Shown in pieces: positions 28,817-38,425 of a DNA stretch of 64,000 bases. Both the position numbers and the translations under genes were made by a program. The DNA comes from Arthrobacter_E sp041360795 (GTDB taxonomy: Bacteria > Actinomycetota > Actinomycetes > Actinomycetales > Micrococcaceae): positions 1,488,001 to 1,552,000 of the forward strand of contig NZ_JBFUPW010000001.1 in assembly GCF_041360795.1 (NCBI RefSeq). The letters are read 5' to 3'. The notes below the pieces were generated by a model. That model ran no database searches, had not been told where the DNA came from, and saw only the letters and a program-made list of their open reading frames with translations. Numbering within the stretch: position 1 is the stretch's first letter; every line of letters starts with the position of its first letter.

Positions 28817-29907
28817 CCCTCGGCCACCTCCTGATAGGCGGCGAAGAGCAGGGACGTGTCCGGCACCTCCAGGACGCCGGGCTTGCCGACGCCGTCCAGG
28901 ACCACGAAGCGCAGCAGGTCGCCGCGGGACTTCTTGTCGCGCCGCATCGCGTCCAGGAGCGCCGCCCAGCGGTCGTTGCGGTAGGTGGTGGGGAGCCCGA
29001 AGCTCTCCAGGATGGCCTTGTGCCGGTCGGCCTCGGCGTCGCTCAGGCGCCCCACGCTGCGGGCGAGTTCCGCGGCGAACACCATGCCCACGGAGATGGC
29101 GGCGCCGTGGCGCCAGGAGTACCGCTCGGCCAGCTCGATGGCGTGGCCGAGAGTGTGCCCGTAGTTCAGGATCTCGCGGAGGCCGGACTCCTTGAGATCC
29201 TCGGAGACGACCTTGGCCTTGACGGCGATGGCCCGCTCGATCAGTTCGCGCAGCACCGGGGACTCCGGGTCCAGCACGTCCTGGCCGTGCTCCTCCAGCA
29301 GGTCCAGGATCGTCGGATCGGCGATGAACCCGCACTTGATCACCTCGGCCAGGCCGGACACCAGCTCATTGCGGGGCAGGGTCCGCAGCGTGTCCAGATC
29401 GGCGAGCACGGCCGCGGGCGGGTGGAACGCGCCCACCAGGTTCTTGCCTTCGGCCGTGTTGATGCCGGTCTTGCCTCCGACGGCGGCGTCGACCATGCCG
29501 AGCACGCTCGTCGGCAGGTGGATGACCTTGACGCCGCGCAGCCAGGTGGCGGCGACGAAGCCGCCCAGGTCGCTCACGGCGCCGCCGCCGACGGTCACGA
29601 CGGCATCGGAGCGGGTGAAGTCGTTCTGCCCCAGGACCTGCCAGCAGAAGGCCGCCACCTGGATGTGCTTGCCTTCTTCGGCGTCCGGGATCTCGGCCGT
29701 GACGGCGGTGAAACCGGCGGCCGCGAGTTCGTCGCGCACGGCGTCACCCGTCAGCCGGAGCGCGCGGGGGTGGACCACCAGGACTCGCTTGACGCGCTCC
29801 CCCAGGCGGTCCGGAAGCTGCGCCAGCAGACCGCGGCCCACCACGACGTCGTAGTTCTCGTCCGGGCGATTGCCGGTGACCTTGATGACCGTCTCGGGAT
29901 GCGTCAC
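28813..29907 (-). CDS. aroB: 3-dehydroquinate synthase
   Basis: Converts DAHP to 3-dehydroquinate, using catalytic NAD and a divalent metal, the second step of the shikimate pathway. The 364-residue protein has the NAD-binding GGGAVSDLGGFVAATWLRGV, the PTSVLGMVDAAVGGKTGIN signature with its substrate-binding Lys residues, and metal-binding His residues in NYGHTLGHAIE. The GTG at 29907 overlaps the aroK stop by four bases. Confidence 0.97.
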   Translation of the reverse strand: MTHPETVIKVTGNRPDENYDVVVGRGLLAQLPDRLGERVKRVLVVHPRALRLTGDAVRDELAAAGFTAVTAEIPDAEEGKHIQVAAFCWQVLGQNDFTRSDAVVTVGGGAVSDLGGFVAATWLRGVKVIHLPTSVLGMVDAAVGGKTGINTAEGKNLVGAFHPPAAVLADLDTLRTLPRNELVSGLAEVIKCGFIADPTILDLLEEHGQDVLDPESPVLRELIERAIAVKAKVVSEDLKESGLREILNYGHTLGHAIELAERYSWRHGAAISVGMVFAAELARSVGRLSDAEADRHKAILESFGLPTTYRNDRWAALLDAMRRDKKSRGDLLRFVVLDGVGKPGVLEVPDTSLLFAAYQEVAEG

Positions 29908-30479
29908 TCGCTGCTGTCCTTTGCTGTGATTCCGGGGAGGTCCAGCGCCCTGGCGATCTCCAGGGCGAAGTCCTCCGGGCTTCCATGGCGCACGTCGACG
30001 GTCAGCTCGGCTGCCGCTTGGTAGAGGTGACGCCGCTGTTCGAAGAGGGTGAGCCAGCGCTCGGCCGCGTCACCCGTGAGCATGGGGCGGCCGGTGTCCC
30101 GGGCGATGCGCGGGAGCACCGTGGCCAGATCCGGCTCGAGGTACACCACGCGGCACGGCGCAATGGCCTCGCGCGAAGCCTCGGCCACGACGGACCCGCC
30201 TCCCAGCGAGATGATCCGCGGCGCCTCGGGGTGGGTCATGGGGACGTCGCCGGCCACGGCGCGCGCCACGATCGAGGCTTCCACGGCGCGGAACGCGTCC
30301 TCGCCATGGGTCTCGAAGTACTCCGTGATCGGGCCGTTCTCCAGGACGAAGACCTCGTCCGTGTCCACGTACTCGCCCTGGAGCAACGCCGCCAGGGCCC
30401 GTCCCACGGCGCTCTTCCCGGCCGCCATGGGGCCGACCAGGACGATCGCCGTGCTGTCTGCTGCCTCATCAGAAGGCAT
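29904..30479 (-). CDS. aroK: Shikimate kinase
   Basis: Phosphorylates shikimate at the 3-hydroxyl. The 191-residue protein has Walker A GPMAAGKSAVGRAL near residue 16 (usual form GxxGxGKT/S, here with Ala before GKS), the shikimate-binding DTDEVFV and SLGGGSV motifs, and the lid Arg in ARDTGRPMLTG. Its ATG lies 29 bases after aroC. The cluster aroE-aroC-aroK-aroB supplies four of the seven enzymes to chorismate. Confidence 0.95.
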   Translation of the reverse strand: MPSDEAADSTAIVLVGPMAAGKSAVGRALAALLQGEYVDTDEVFVLENGPITEYFETHGEDAFRAVEASIVARAVAGDVPMTHPEAPRIISLGGGSVVAEASREAIAPCRVVYLEPDLATVLPRIARDTGRPMLTGDAAERWLTLFEQRRHLYQAAAELTVDVRHGSPEDFALEIARALDLPGITAKDSSE

Positions 30480-30508
30480 GTGGGGCTCCCTGTGTTTCAG
30501 TTGCCGTA

Positions 30509-31708
30509 TCAGTGGCCGGAGGAGCTGAGCTCCTCCGGGATGGCCGCCAGGTAGTTCTGGAGGTTGCGGCGCGTCTCGGCCACCGAGTCACCGCCGAACT
30601 TCTCCAGCATGGCCTCGGCGAGGACGAGCGCCACCATGGCCTCGGCCACGACGCCGGCCGCAGGCACGGCACAGACGTCCGAGCGCTGGTGGTGGGCCTT
30701 CGCCGCTTCACCCGTCGTGACGTCCACGGTCTGGAGGGCGCGGGGCACGGTGGCGATCGGCTTCATGGCGGCGCGGACCCGCAGGACGGTGCCGATGCTC
30801 ATGCCGCCTTCGATGCCGCCGGCGCGGTTGCTCAGGCGGGAGATGTCGCCGTTCTCATCCTTGACCATCTCGTCGTGCGCGGCGGAGCCGCGTCGGGCCG
30901 CCGTTGCGAAACCGTCACCGACCTCCACGCCCTTGATGGCCTGGATGCCCATGAGCGCGGACGCCAGGCGGGCGTCCAGGCGGCGGTCCCAGTGCACGTA
31001 GCTGCCGAGTCCCGGCGGAAGGCCGTAGGCGAGGACCTCGACGACGCCGCCGAGGGTCTCACCCTCCTTGTGAGCGGCGTCCACCTCGGCCACCATGGCG
31101 TCCGAGGTCTCGCGGTCGAAGCAGCGCAGCGGGTCGGCGTCGAGGGCGATCAGGTCCGACGGCGCAGGCAGCGGGGTGCCGTCCGGGACGGCGACGGTGC
31201 CCACCGCGGTGGTGTGGCTGATGAGCTCCACGCCGAGCTGGCGGAGGAACTTGGCAGCCACGGTGCCGAGGGCGACGCGGGTGGCCGTCTCACGGGCGCT
31301 GGCGCGCTCCAGGACGGGACGGGCCTCCGGGAAGCCGTACTTCTGCATGCCGGTGAAGTCGGCATGGCCCGGGCGCGGACGCGTCAGAGGAGCGTTGCGG
31401 GCCGAGGTGGCCAGCTCCTCCGAATCCACGGGATCCGCGGACATGACGCGCTCCCACTTGGGCCATTCGGTGTTGCCCACCTCGATGGCCACGGGGCCGC
31501 CCTGGGTCAGGCCGTGCCGGACACCACCGATGATGGTGACCTCATCCTGCTCGAACTTCATCCGGGCGCCGCGGCCATAGCCGAGGCGGCGCCGAGCGAG
31601 GGCGTCACGGACGTCCTCACTCGACAGTTCGACGCCTGCCGGGACGCCTTCGACAATCCCGACGAGCGCGGGGCCATGAGACTCACCAGCGGTTAACCAA
31701 CGAAACAT
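30509..31708 (-). CDS. aroC: Chorismate synthase
   Basis: Final shikimate-pathway step: eliminates phosphate from EPSP to give chorismate, with reduced FMN as cofactor. The 399-residue protein starts MFRWLTAGESHGPALVG with the conserved GESHG, and has RRLGYGRGARMKFEQDEV, GGVRHGLTQGGP and RAGGIEGGMSIG. Length and motifs are normal. It lies 28 bases after aroE in the same operon. Confidence 0.97.
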   Translation of the reverse strand: MFRWLTAGESHGPALVGIVEGVPAGVELSSEDVRDALARRRLGYGRGARMKFEQDEVTIIGGVRHGLTQGGPVAIEVGNTEWPKWERVMSADPVDSEELATSARNAPLTRPRPGHADFTGMQKYGFPEARPVLERASARETATRVALGTVAAKFLRQLGVELISHTTAVGTVAVPDGTPLPAPSDLIALDADPLRCFDRETSDAMVAEVDAAHKEGETLGGVVEVLAYGLPPGLGSYVHWDRRLDARLASALMGIQAIKGVEVGDGFATAARRGSAAHDEMVKDENGDISRLSNRAGGIEGGMSIGTVLRVRAAMKPIATVPRALQTVDVTTGEAAKAHHQRSDVCAVPAAGVVAEAMVALVLAEAMLEKFGGDSVAETRRNLQNYLAAIPEELSSSGH

Positions 31709-31736
31709 ATGTCCATCCTGCCATGCTTGTGCCCGG

Positions 31737-32648
31737 TCACCCGCGTCGGGGTGCGTTCACTGCGTCACACATCGCGTCGATGACGCGAGGGGCCTTCTCG
31801 GGCCCGTTTCCGGTAAAGAGAAGCACTTGTTCGACCGCCTGGTAGAGCAGCATCTCCAGGCCCGGCACCACGGACCCGCCCCGGGCGGACCACGCGGACG
31901 CCAGGGCGCTGGGCCACGGCTCGTACGCGACGTCCAGCAGGACGGGCGGCACGTCACCGGACGGTGCGGCGCTCCCCTGCTCCGCCAGCTGAGCCGCCAG
32001 GCCGTCCGCGGCGCGCGGCGGCAGTGTCGAGATCACGACGTCGTACTCCGCCAGGCTGTCGGTCGCCGAGTCATAGGGCAGCAGGCTGAGCCGCACCCCG
32101 CTCGCGTCCGCGGCGCCGAACGCCTCCGCAGCACGGCTCTCATCCCGGGCGAAGAGGACCACGTCCCGGTGGCCCAGACGGGACAGTGCCGTGATGGCGG
32201 CCGCAGAAGTCCCCCCGGCGCCCAGAATCGCCGCGCGGCGTCCCAGGGTGACTCCGTCGCCGGGCACGCCGTGGAGGGTCGGCAGGCCCGCGGCGTTCCG
32301 GAGGGCGTTCACGATACCCGTGACATCCGTGTTGTGGCCCGTGAGACGGGCGGAGCCGTCGGCGCCGGTCTCGATGACCACGGTGTTCAGCACCCCGAGT
32401 TCGGCCGCCGCGCCCACGCACTCATCGACCTCGGAGACCATCGCCCTCTTGAGCGGCATGGTGACCGAGAGCCCGAGCCAGGACGGCTCGCGGCGAACTC
32501 CGGCCATGAAGGCGGCCAGCTCGGGCTCGTCCACATCCACCGCGGTGTATTCGGCATCGAATCCGAGCACACGGTACGCCGCGTTGTGCAGCGCGGGCGA
32601 CTTCGAGTGGGAGATGGGATGCCCGAGGACTGCGGCCCTGCGCATCAT
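31737..32648 (-). CDS. aroE: Shikimate dehydrogenase
   Basis: Reduces 3-dehydroshikimate to shikimate with NADPH. The 303-residue protein has the substrate-binding GHPISHSKSPALHN, MPLKRAM with the catalytic Lys, NTDVTG, and a Rossmann ILGAGGTSAAAITAL. Two tandem ATGs (32648, 32645) overlap the mltG stop; either couples translation of the two genes. A nonstandard paralogue acting on a related substrate is possible, but the location inside an aro cluster supports AroE. Confidence 0.93.
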   Translation of the reverse strand: MMRRAAVLGHPISHSKSPALHNAAYRVLGFDAEYTAVDVDEPELAAFMAGVRREPSWLGLSVTMPLKRAMVSEVDECVGAAAELGVLNTVVIETGADGSARLTGHNTDVTGIVNALRNAAGLPTLHGVPGDGVTLGRRAAILGAGGTSAAAITALSRLGHRDVVLFARDESRAAEAFGAADASGVRLSLLPYDSATDSLAEYDVVISTLPPRAADGLAAQLAEQGSAAPSGDVPPVLLDVAYEPWPSALASAWSARGGSVVPGLEMLLYQAVEQVLLFTGNGPEKAPRVIDAMCDAVNAPRRG

Positions 32649-34765
32649 TGGCAACGTCCTGCGTTGGCGCTGCACCACTCCTGGTAGAGCGCCACATTGC
32701 GGTTGTGCTCATCCAGGGTCTTGGCGAAGCGGGTCTCCCCCGTGTCCAAGTTGATGGTCACCCAGAACAGGTAGTCGGAGGCCTTCGGATGCGCGGCCGC
32801 GTCGATGGCCAGCTTGCCCGGGGAACCGATGGGACCGACCGGAAGGCCGGGGTTCGCATAGGTGTTGTACGGGTTGCTCTTGTCGGCCTTCTCAGCGGGC
32901 GTGAGCTCATAGCTCTTACGGCCGAGTCCATAAGTCACGGTGGCGTCCGACTGGATGAAACCGACCGTCTGCGCGTTGTGCTTCAGGCGGTTCATCACGG
33001 CCCCGGCCACCGTCGGGTAGTCGGCGCGGCCGGCCTCGGCCTGGACGATCGACGCGATGGTCAGCATGCGGTACTGCTCGTCCGGGTCGGTCACGCCCTG
33101 AGCCTTGAGCTCGTCCTGCGTGGCCTTGACCAGCTGTCCGAGAACCTGCTTCGCCGTGCTGCCCATGGCGAAGCGGTATTCCCCCGGGAAGAGGTAGCCT
33201 TCGAGGTTCTTGGCCTTAGAGGACACTCCGAACTGCGCCGGCGTGTCGGCGAGCTTCTTCAGGTCCGCGATCTCCAGCCCGGTGCCCTTGGCGATCGCGT
33301 CGAGGGACTCGTTGAGCCGCAGGCCCGCGGACAGAGGGACGTAGGAGACCTTGTCATTGCCGTTCGCGGCGAAGACGCCCACGGCGTCCGCGGACTTCAT
33401 CTCCTTGCGGAAGGTGTATTTGCCCGGGGACAGCGTCACGCCCGACTCGCCGAACGCCTTGATGAACGTGCCCGCGTCGGCCACGACCCCCTCCTCCTTG
33501 AGGGAGTTGGCCACCTGGGTGACGGATGAACCCTGCGCGACCTCGACGGACACGGAGCCCGTTCCGGGGCCCGGGTAGTCGGTCACGCGGCCCCAGCCGA
33601 GGCTGGGCCCGATGAACTGGAAGGCGGCGAAAGCTCCGCCGGCCACGAGCAGGAAGGACAGCAGGACGGCCACCCAGCCGCGCACGCGCCGGTGCTTGCG
33701 GGGGCTCGCCACCTCCTCTTGGAACGCGGTCTTGACGGGTTCTTCCTCATCATGGCCCGGCTCCGCCGAGTGGATGAAGTGAAAACTGTGGGCCGAGGCG
33801 GCCTCATGCTGGCCGTGGTGCTGGGGCTCGGCGTCCTCGGCGGAGGGGGTGTCCACCGTCTCCGCGGGCGTTTCCGTGCGACCGGCCGCCGTGCCGGTGG
33901 GCCGGTGTCCGTGAGCCAGCGGGTTGAGCCGGGTGTGCGTCGGCTCCGGGTAGAAGTGCTGGGCATGCGCGGTGGCGGGGACGGGCGCGATCCGTGAACC
34001 CGGCGCGGCCTCCGCGCGGCCGTGGCCGCCTTCAGTGGACGACGACGCCGTCCGGCTGTCGCCGTCGACCGCCGGCTCCGTGGCCCGTGCGTTCTCCTGC
34101 GGGAGGTCGCGGGACAGCGCGGCTTTCGTCTTCGCGGCGAGGGCGCTCTCGGCGGCGGTCTTGTCAGCCTGGGCCTTTTCGGCGCGCGCCTTCTCCGCGG
34201 CGGCCTTTTCGGCGGCCTTCGACGCCTGGGCTTTCGCTGCGGCGATCCGGTCGGCCGTGGCCTTCTCAGCAGCCGCCCGCTCAGCCTGGGCCTTCTCTTC
34301 CGCGGCGCGTTCGAGGCGCGCCTTCTCGGCCTGCGCCTTCGCGGCTGCCGCGCGCTCCGCGGCGACCCGTTCGGCCTCAGCCTTCTCGGCCCGGGCTCGC
34401 TCTGCGGCGGCGACACGCTCGGCCACGATCCGCTCCGCCCGCGCCTGCTCCGCGGCGGCCTTCTCGGCAGCGGCACGCTCCGCGGCGGCCTGTTCTGCAG
34501 CCTGTTCTGCTGCACGCTCGACGGCGGCCTGGTCATCCGCCGTCGCGCTGTCCTGGCGCGGCGAGGAGTCGCGTCGTCGCGGCAGCTCGTCCTGCTCCTG
34601 GTCGAAAGGAGCAGCGGCTCGCGCGGCACGCTCCTGTTCCTCGCGCTGGGCGAGGAGACGTTCCCGCGCACGGAGCTCCCGCCGGGTCAGCGGCATGCCC
34701 TCCGCGGCCATGGGACCGTCAGCCCGGGACGGCATGTCACCGGGCTCTTTGTTGTCCGTGCTCAC
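32645..34765 (-). CDS. mltG: Endolytic transglycosylase MltG with a long Ala/Glu-rich N-terminal helix
   Basis: Membrane-anchored lytic transglycosylase that cuts nascent glycan strands, often called a terminator of glycan elongation. The catalytic YceG domain covers about residues 390-706, with the presumed catalytic Glu in IASIVQAEAGR. A single membrane helix lies at about 363-385. The 360-residue cytoplasmic part is unusually long: residues 80-215 are almost only Ala, Glu, Lys and Arg in repeats such as AERAAAEKA, a TolA-like single helix or coiled coil. A His/Pro-rich linker follows. The GTG at 34765 overlaps ruvX by four bases. Confidence 0.93.
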   Translation of the reverse strand: MSTDNKEPGDMPSRADGPMAAEGMPLTRRELRARERLLAQREEQERAARAAAPFDQEQDELPRRRDSSPRQDSATADDQAAVERAAEQAAEQAAAERAAAEKAAAEQARAERIVAERVAAAERARAEKAEAERVAAERAAAAKAQAEKARLERAAEEKAQAERAAAEKATADRIAAAKAQASKAAEKAAAEKARAEKAQADKTAAESALAAKTKAALSRDLPQENARATEPAVDGDSRTASSSTEGGHGRAEAAPGSRIAPVPATAHAQHFYPEPTHTRLNPLAHGHRPTGTAAGRTETPAETVDTPSAEDAEPQHHGQHEAASAHSFHFIHSAEPGHDEEEPVKTAFQEEVASPRKHRRVRGWVAVLLSFLLVAGGAFAAFQFIGPSLGWGRVTDYPGPGTGSVSVEVAQGSSVTQVANSLKEEGVVADAGTFIKAFGESGVTLSPGKYTFRKEMKSADAVGVFAANGNDKVSYVPLSAGLRLNESLDAIAKGTGLEIADLKKLADTPAQFGVSSKAKNLEGYLFPGEYRFAMGSTAKQVLGQLVKATQDELKAQGVTDPDEQYRMLTIASIVQAEAGRADYPTVAGAVMNRLKHNAQTVGFIQSDATVTYGLGRKSYELTPAEKADKSNPYNTYANPGLPVGPIGSPGKLAIDAAAHPKASDYLFWVTINLDTGETRFAKTLDEHNRNVALYQEWCSANAGRCQ

Positions 34766-35310
34766 GTACGGGTGCCTCCATCACTTTCCTCGCGGGTGGC
34801 GGAATGGGCGCGCACCGGCGTCCCCACTTCAGGTCCTTGGTGTTTCTGCATGTCAAGCGCATGCTGGAGGATGTTCACCGCCGCCACCTGATCCACCACT
34901 TTACGATGTTCACGGCCGTCCATTCCAGCTTCGCGAAGCGTCCGGTGCGCCGTGACGGTGGTCAGACGCTCATCGAGCATCGCCACCGAGCACTCCACGG
35001 AGGCTTCCTGGAGCCGGTCGGCGAGGATCTGAGCATAGTCCAGCGCCATCTGCGTGGACTGACTCTCCCCGCCGCGCAGAGTGCGCGGCAGGCCGACGAA
35101 GGCCCAGCGCACCTGGCGCTCGACGACCTGCCGGACGATCACCGCGATGTCCGAGTTCTTCTTGCTGTCACGCTGCAAGGTCTTGAAGGGGGTGGCCAGA
35201 ATCCCGTCCGGATCGCTGACGGCCACCCCGACCCTCACCAGGCCGACGTCGATCCCCAGACGGACGCCCCGAGGAGCGTCCGCCGGGGACGTCTGTGCAT
35301 GGTCTTCCAT
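34762..35310 (-). CDS. ruvX: Putative pre-16S rRNA nuclease (RuvX/YqgF)
   Basis: RNase H-fold protein involved in 16S rRNA 5'-end maturation. The 182-residue protein has the RuvC-like first strand LGIDVGLVRVGVAVSD with its metal-binding Asp, a second motif FVGLPRTLRGGESQ, DERLTTVTA, and a final Asp in DQVAAVNIL. It lies six bases after the alaS stop and overlaps mltG, an arrangement (alaS-ruvX-mltG-aroE) widely conserved in actinobacteria. Confidence 0.94.
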   Translation of the reverse strand: MEDHAQTSPADAPRGVRLGIDVGLVRVGVAVSDPDGILATPFKTLQRDSKKNSDIAVIVRQVVERQVRWAFVGLPRTLRGGESQSTQMALDYAQILADRLQEASVECSVAMLDERLTTVTAHRTLREAGMDGREHRKVVDQVAAVNILQHALDMQKHQGPEVGTPVRAHSATREESDGGTRT

Positions 35311-35316
35311 CCCTGC

Positions 35317-37995
35317 CTAGCGGTTGCGGATCGCGTCGACGATGGCGGTCAGCGCCGCGGGGATCTTCGCGGCGTCGGTGCCACCGCCCTGGGCGATGTC
35401 GTCCTTGCCGCCGCCACCGCCGCCGAGGATCCCGGCGGCCGTGCGGACCAGGGCGCCGGCCTTGACACCCGCCGCGCGCGCCTCATCGTTCGTGGCGACC
35501 AGCACCACGGGACGGCCGTTCGCGACACCGGCCACGGCGACCGTGGCCGCTTCGCTGCCCAGGCGGCCACGGAGGTCCAGCACGAGCGAGCGGAGGTCAT
35601 CTGCGCCGCCCACCGCGCCGGCGTCGTGCGCGATCACGCGGACGCCGTTGGCGTCACTGGCGCTGTTCAGCAGCGTGGCGGCCTGAGCGGCGAGCTGCTC
35701 CTTGCGCAGGCGGTCGAGCTCCTTCTCCGCGGCCTTGAGCTTGCTCAGCGTGGCGGCGATGCGCTCGGACAGCTGACCGGAGGGGACCTTGAACATCTCG
35801 CTGAGCTCGGTGACCAGGGCGCGCTCGGCGGCGAAGTGACGGAACGCCTCCATGCCGACGAAAGCCTCCACACGGCGGTTGCCCGAGCCGACGGACTGCT
35901 CGCCCAGCAGGTTCAGGCTGCCGATCCGCGAAGTGCTGCCCACGTGGGTGCCACCGCAGAGCTCACGGGACCAGGCGCCGTCGATCTCCACGACCCGGAC
36001 TTCGCTGCCGTAGTTCTCGCCGAAGAGGGCCATGGCGCCGAGAGCCTTCGCCTGCTCGAGGCCCATCACCGAGGTCTTCACCTCGAAGTTGTTCCGGATG
36101 GCGAGGTTGGCCACTTCCTCGATCTCGCTCTTGGTGGCGCCGGAGAGCTGCTCGCCCCAGGCGAAGTCGAAGCGGAGGTAGCCGGCCTTGTTGAAGGAGC
36201 CGCGCTGAGTGGCCTCCTTGCCCAGGATCTGGTGCAGGGCGGCGTGGACCAGGTGCGTGGCGGTGTGCGCCTGCTCGCCGGCGTGACGACGCTCGGCGTC
36301 CACGGCGGCGCGCACGATGGCGTCCGAGGAGATCTCCCCCTCGCGCACCAGGGCCTTGTGCACGGAGAGCCCCTTGACCGGGCGCTGGACGTCCAGCACC
36401 TCGACCACGAAGCCGTCACCCGTGATCAGACCGGTGTCGGCGGCCTGACCGCCGGCCTCCGCGTAGAACGGGGTCTCCGCGAGAACCAGTTCGATCTCAT
36501 CGCCCGTGGAGGCGTGCCCCGTCCGGGCGCCGCCGCTGAGCAGCGCGCGGACGCGGGACTCGGTCTCCAGCTCGTCGTAGCCGGTGAACACGGTCTCGCC
36601 GTCGGCCAGGATGTCGCGGAAGACCGTGACGTCGGCGTGGCCGCCCTTCTTGGCCTTGGCGTCCGCCTGAGCGCGCTGACGCTGCTCCTGCATGAGAGCG
36701 CGGAACTGCTTCTCGTCGACGGCGACGCCGGCCTCCTCGGCCATCTCGAGCGTCAGGTCGATCGGGAAGCCGTAGGTGTCGTGCAGGGCGAAGGCATCCT
36801 CGCCGGACAGCGAGGCGCCCTGGGACTTCGCCTGGTCCACGGCCTCGTCGAGACGGGCGGTGCCGGAGGCGATGGTGCGCAGGAACGCCCGCTCCTCGGC
36901 GTAAGCGATCCGGGAGATCCGGTCGAACTCGAGCTCGACCACCGGGTACACGCCCTTCATGGCGTCGCGGGAGGCGGGCAGGAGCTCCGGCAGGCAGGCC
37001 TGCTCGACGCCCAGCAGGCGCATCGAGCGGACCGCACGGCGGATCAGGCGGCGCAGCACGTAGCCACGGCCTTCGTTGGACGGGGTGACGCCGTCGGCGA
37101 TCAGCATGAGGGCGGAACGGACGTGGTCCGCCACGACGCGCATGCGCACATCGTCGGTGTGGTGCGGATCCTCGGGGCTTTCGGCGGAGGTGTACTCCTT
37201 GCCGGAGAGCTCGGCGGCCTTGTCGATCACGGGGCGGACCTGGTCCGTCTCGTACATGTTCTCCACGCCTTGCAGGATCATCGCGAGACGTTCCATGCCG
37301 AGGCCGGTGTCGATGTTCTTCTTGGGCAGCTCACCGACGATGTCGAAGTCCACCTTCGACTTCACATTGTCGATCTGGTACTGCATGAAGACCAGGTTCC
37401 AGATCTCCACATAGCGGTTGTCGTCGGCCTCGGGGCCACCTTCGATGCCGTACGCGGGGCCACGGTCGTAGTAGATCTCCGAGCAGGGGCCGGCGGGGCC
37501 GGGCTGGCCGGTGGACCAGTAGTTGTCGCTCTTGCCCATGCGCTGGATGCGCTCGGCCGGGATCGCCGTGTGCTTGAGCCAGAGGTCGCGGGCCTCGTCG
37601 TCGTCCTCGTAGACCGTGACCCAGAGCTTCTCCTCGGGCAGGCCGTAGCCGCCGTCCTCCACCGGGCTGGTCAGCAGCTCGTAGGCGAACTTGATGGCGT
37701 CTTCCTTGAAGTAGTCGCCGAAGGAGAAGTTGCCGCACATCTGGAAGAAGGTGCCGTGGCGGGCCGTCTTGCCGACCTCTTCGATGTCACCGGTGCGGAT
37801 GCACTTTTGGACGCTCGTGGCGCGGCTGTACGGAGGGGTCTCCTGCGCGGTCAGGTACGGGATGAAGGGAACCATGCCGGCCACGGTGAAGAGCAGGCTG
37901 GGGTCGTTCGAGACCAACGAGGCGGACGGCACCGCGGTGTGGCCCTTGGAGACGAAAAAGTCCACCCAGCGCTTGGTGATTTCCTGCGACTTCAT
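35317..37995 (-). CDS. alaS: Alanyl-tRNA synthetase
   Basis: Class II synthetase for tRNA-Ala, 892 residues. Domains in order: catalytic core (MKSQEITKRWVDFF, FTVAGMVPF, TSVQKCIRTGDIEEVG, MCGNFSFGDYFKEDAI), tRNA-recognition helices, editing domain with the zinc-type HTATHLVHAAL and CGGTHVGSTSRIG, and a C-terminal DHHA1-like domain ending near GGGGGKDDIAQGGG. The ATG at 37995 is the family start; an in-frame extension to 38106 has no ribosome site. Confidence 0.98.
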   Translation of the reverse strand: MKSQEITKRWVDFFVSKGHTAVPSASLVSNDPSLLFTVAGMVPFIPYLTAQETPPYSRATSVQKCIRTGDIEEVGKTARHGTFFQMCGNFSFGDYFKEDAIKFAYELLTSPVEDGGYGLPEEKLWVTVYEDDDEARDLWLKHTAIPAERIQRMGKSDNYWSTGQPGPAGPCSEIYYDRGPAYGIEGGPEADDNRYVEIWNLVFMQYQIDNVKSKVDFDIVGELPKKNIDTGLGMERLAMILQGVENMYETDQVRPVIDKAAELSGKEYTSAESPEDPHHTDDVRMRVVADHVRSALMLIADGVTPSNEGRGYVLRRLIRRAVRSMRLLGVEQACLPELLPASRDAMKGVYPVVELEFDRISRIAYAEERAFLRTIASGTARLDEAVDQAKSQGASLSGEDAFALHDTYGFPIDLTLEMAEEAGVAVDEKQFRALMQEQRQRAQADAKAKKGGHADVTVFRDILADGETVFTGYDELETESRVRALLSGGARTGHASTGDEIELVLAETPFYAEAGGQAADTGLITGDGFVVEVLDVQRPVKGLSVHKALVREGEISSDAIVRAAVDAERRHAGEQAHTATHLVHAALHQILGKEATQRGSFNKAGYLRFDFAWGEQLSGATKSEIEEVANLAIRNNFEVKTSVMGLEQAKALGAMALFGENYGSEVRVVEIDGAWSRELCGGTHVGSTSRIGSLNLLGEQSVGSGNRRVEAFVGMEAFRHFAAERALVTELSEMFKVPSGQLSERIAATLSKLKAAEKELDRLRKEQLAAQAATLLNSASDANGVRVIAHDAGAVGGADDLRSLVLDLRGRLGSEAATVAVAGVANGRPVVLVATNDEARAAGVKAGALVRTAAGILGGGGGGKDDIAQGGGTDAAKIPAALTAIVDAIRNR

Positions 37996-38184
37996 GAGGA
38001 AGTGAGTTCCCTTCGGCGTGACTCGGGCCGATGCCCGGTGATGCATGGTGGCGGACCAGCTGTCCGCCGCGTTCAATTGTGCCTTCATGGCCGCCCCGGG
38101 GGCCAATCCCGCGGCCGGTTTCCGCGCCCGTTCCGGGGCGCGGCGGTGAGGTGCGACGGCGGGAGGCGGCCGCCGTCGTGCGTG

Positions 38185-38406
38185 TCAGGACCGCTGGTCG
38201 TCCAGGGCGAGGGCCGCCCGGAGTTCGTCCTCACGCTCGCGCATGCCGTCCCGCACCTGATCGGCGAAGTGATAGATGCTGTCGCTCAGTCGCCCCACGG
38301 CCCGGTTCAGGCCTTCCGGGCCGACGGCGTCGCGGGCCTCGGAGAGCTTGCGGAAGACCACCACGCCGAGCGCGGCGCCGACTCCCAGCCAGAGAATTCG
38401 TTTCAT
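38185..38406 (-). CDS. Small membrane-associated protein upstream of alaS
   Basis: A 73-residue protein with one N-terminal hydrophobic helix (about residues 4-19) and an amphipathic, charged C-terminus (YHFADQVRDGMREREDELR). It looks like the small DUF6167-type proteins often found beside alaS in actinobacteria, though I cannot confirm the family. The ATG at 38406 follows AAGGAC. It lies 19 bases after the DUF948 protein, so the two are probably made together. Function unknown. Confidence 0.75.
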   Translation of the reverse strand: MKRILWLGVGAALGVVVFRKLSEARDAVGPEGLNRAVGRLSDSIYHFADQVRDGMREREDELRAALALDDQRS

Positions 38407-38425
38407 CGTCTGTCCTTTCCGCGGT

